A stretch of DNA of 64,000 nucleotides from an uncultured Erythrobacter sp. GTDB lineage: Bacteria; Pseudomonadota; Alphaproteobacteria; Sphingomonadales; Sphingomonadaceae. Location: assembly GCA_913055155.1 (NCBI GenBank), contig CAJXJR010000001.1:124001-188000 (forward strand), given 5' to 3'. The position numbers and the translations under genes are program-made. The notes beneath the pieces were generated by a model. That model was not told where the DNA came from, did not search any database, and worked only from the letters and a program-made list of their open reading frames with translations. Shown one piece after another: positions 63,906-64,000 of this stretch (positions are counted from its first letter, which is position 1; each line of letters opens with the position of its first letter).

Positions 63906-64000
63906 GCCGGATCGACATCCTCCTGGCCACTTACAACGGGGCAAGGTTCCTGCCCGAACAGCTGGCCTCGCTGGCGGCACAGACCCATTCGGACTGGCGG
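63902..64000 (+). CDS. Family 2 glycosyltransferase, cut by window end
   Basis: Only the first 33 codons are in the window: MSRIDILLATYNGARFLPEQ, then LASLAAQTHSDWR. The I-L-L-A-T-Y-N-G start and Q-L-x-S-L-x-x-Q-T segment are typical of family 2 (GT-A fold) enzymes such as rhamnosyl- or galactosyltransferases. The ATG overlaps the previous stop codon (ATGA), so the two form a polysaccharide-related operon that continues past the window. Confidence 0.85.
   Translation, partial: MSRIDILLATYNGARFLPEQLASLAAQTHSDWR

Overview
The window is chromosomal DNA from a high-G+C alphaproteobacterium, most likely Sphingomonadales, family Erythrobacteraceae (Erythrobacter/Altererythrobacter/Qipengyuania-like). 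This rests on recognised protein families and gene order: a pckA|chvI-chvG-hprK-PTS cluster, a CcrM-type GANTC methyltransferase, a three-subunit PntAA/AB/B transhydrogenase preceded by an aa3-oxidase subunit IV-like peptide, CobS beside a J-domain gene, DUF1285/DUF4349/ABA4-like genes and several entericidin-like lipopeptides. Coding density is very high. I see no rRNA, tRNA, prophage, transposase, CRISPR array or plasmid gene. The species is inferred, not demonstrated.

Layout. 1-7.8 kb: the 3' end of a J-domain gene, an MpaB-like oxygenase, a GST and a DUF1428 gene, cobS, a secreted M28 peptidase, a class A penicillin-binding protein and a small membrane protein. 7.8-16.3 kb: a minus-strand fmt-truA-MDR dehydrogenase run, divergent recR and def, an entericidin, fhs with two stacked inverted repeats upstream, then rmuC and an SH3-like lipoprotein. 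16.3-26 kb: a GGDEF-EAL protein, then the regulatory operon chvI-chvG-hprK-rapZ-EIIA-HPr-trmH (minus strand), divergent from pckA. 26-35 kb: small membrane proteins, a NodB-like deacetylase, a DUF885 peptidase-like protein, a TonB-like protein, a hydrolase, and a coupled trio of two cysteine desulfurases and a [2Fe-2S] ferredoxin. 34-44 kb: a DUF4349 lipoprotein, a DJ-1/PfpI protein, parC, a secreted hypothetical protein, a GNAT-DUF1285-NUDIX-CCA transferase run, a PQQ sugar dehydrogenase and rnhB. 44-52 kb: a sulfotransferase, ccrM, folP, a lipoprotein, a sigma-54-type response regulator and the pnt operon. 53-64 kb: a subtilase, a racemase, the dgt-to-DUF938 run, two entericidins, an EamA transporter, cpaF and two glycosyltransferase genes, the second cut by the window end.

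How the genes fit together. ChvG/ChvI is the envelope and acid stress two-component system of alphaproteobacteria. HprK, HPr and EIIA form a regulatory PTS branch, and RapZ and PEP carboxykinase tie this cluster to the PEP/gluconeogenesis node. Housekeeping groups cover translation (fmt, def, truA, trmH, cca), folate/C1 metabolism (fhs, folP, fmt), DNA maintenance (recR, rmuC, parC, rnhB, dgt, ccrM) and Fe-S or sulfur transfer.

The most notable non-coding signals are: (1) six GANTC sites within 142 bp directly upstream of the GANTC methyltransferase gene; (2) a family of elements (three copies) starting exactly at TAG stop codons, whose hairpin stems differ by compensatory changes around an invariant CTCC loop; (3) a second palindromic repeat family (two copies) abutting stop codons; (4) a ferredoxin gene whose only sensible start is AUC, with a well-placed Shine-Dalgarno; (5) three CAACCGGT boxes between chvI and pckA. 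No wholly new protein system is evident.
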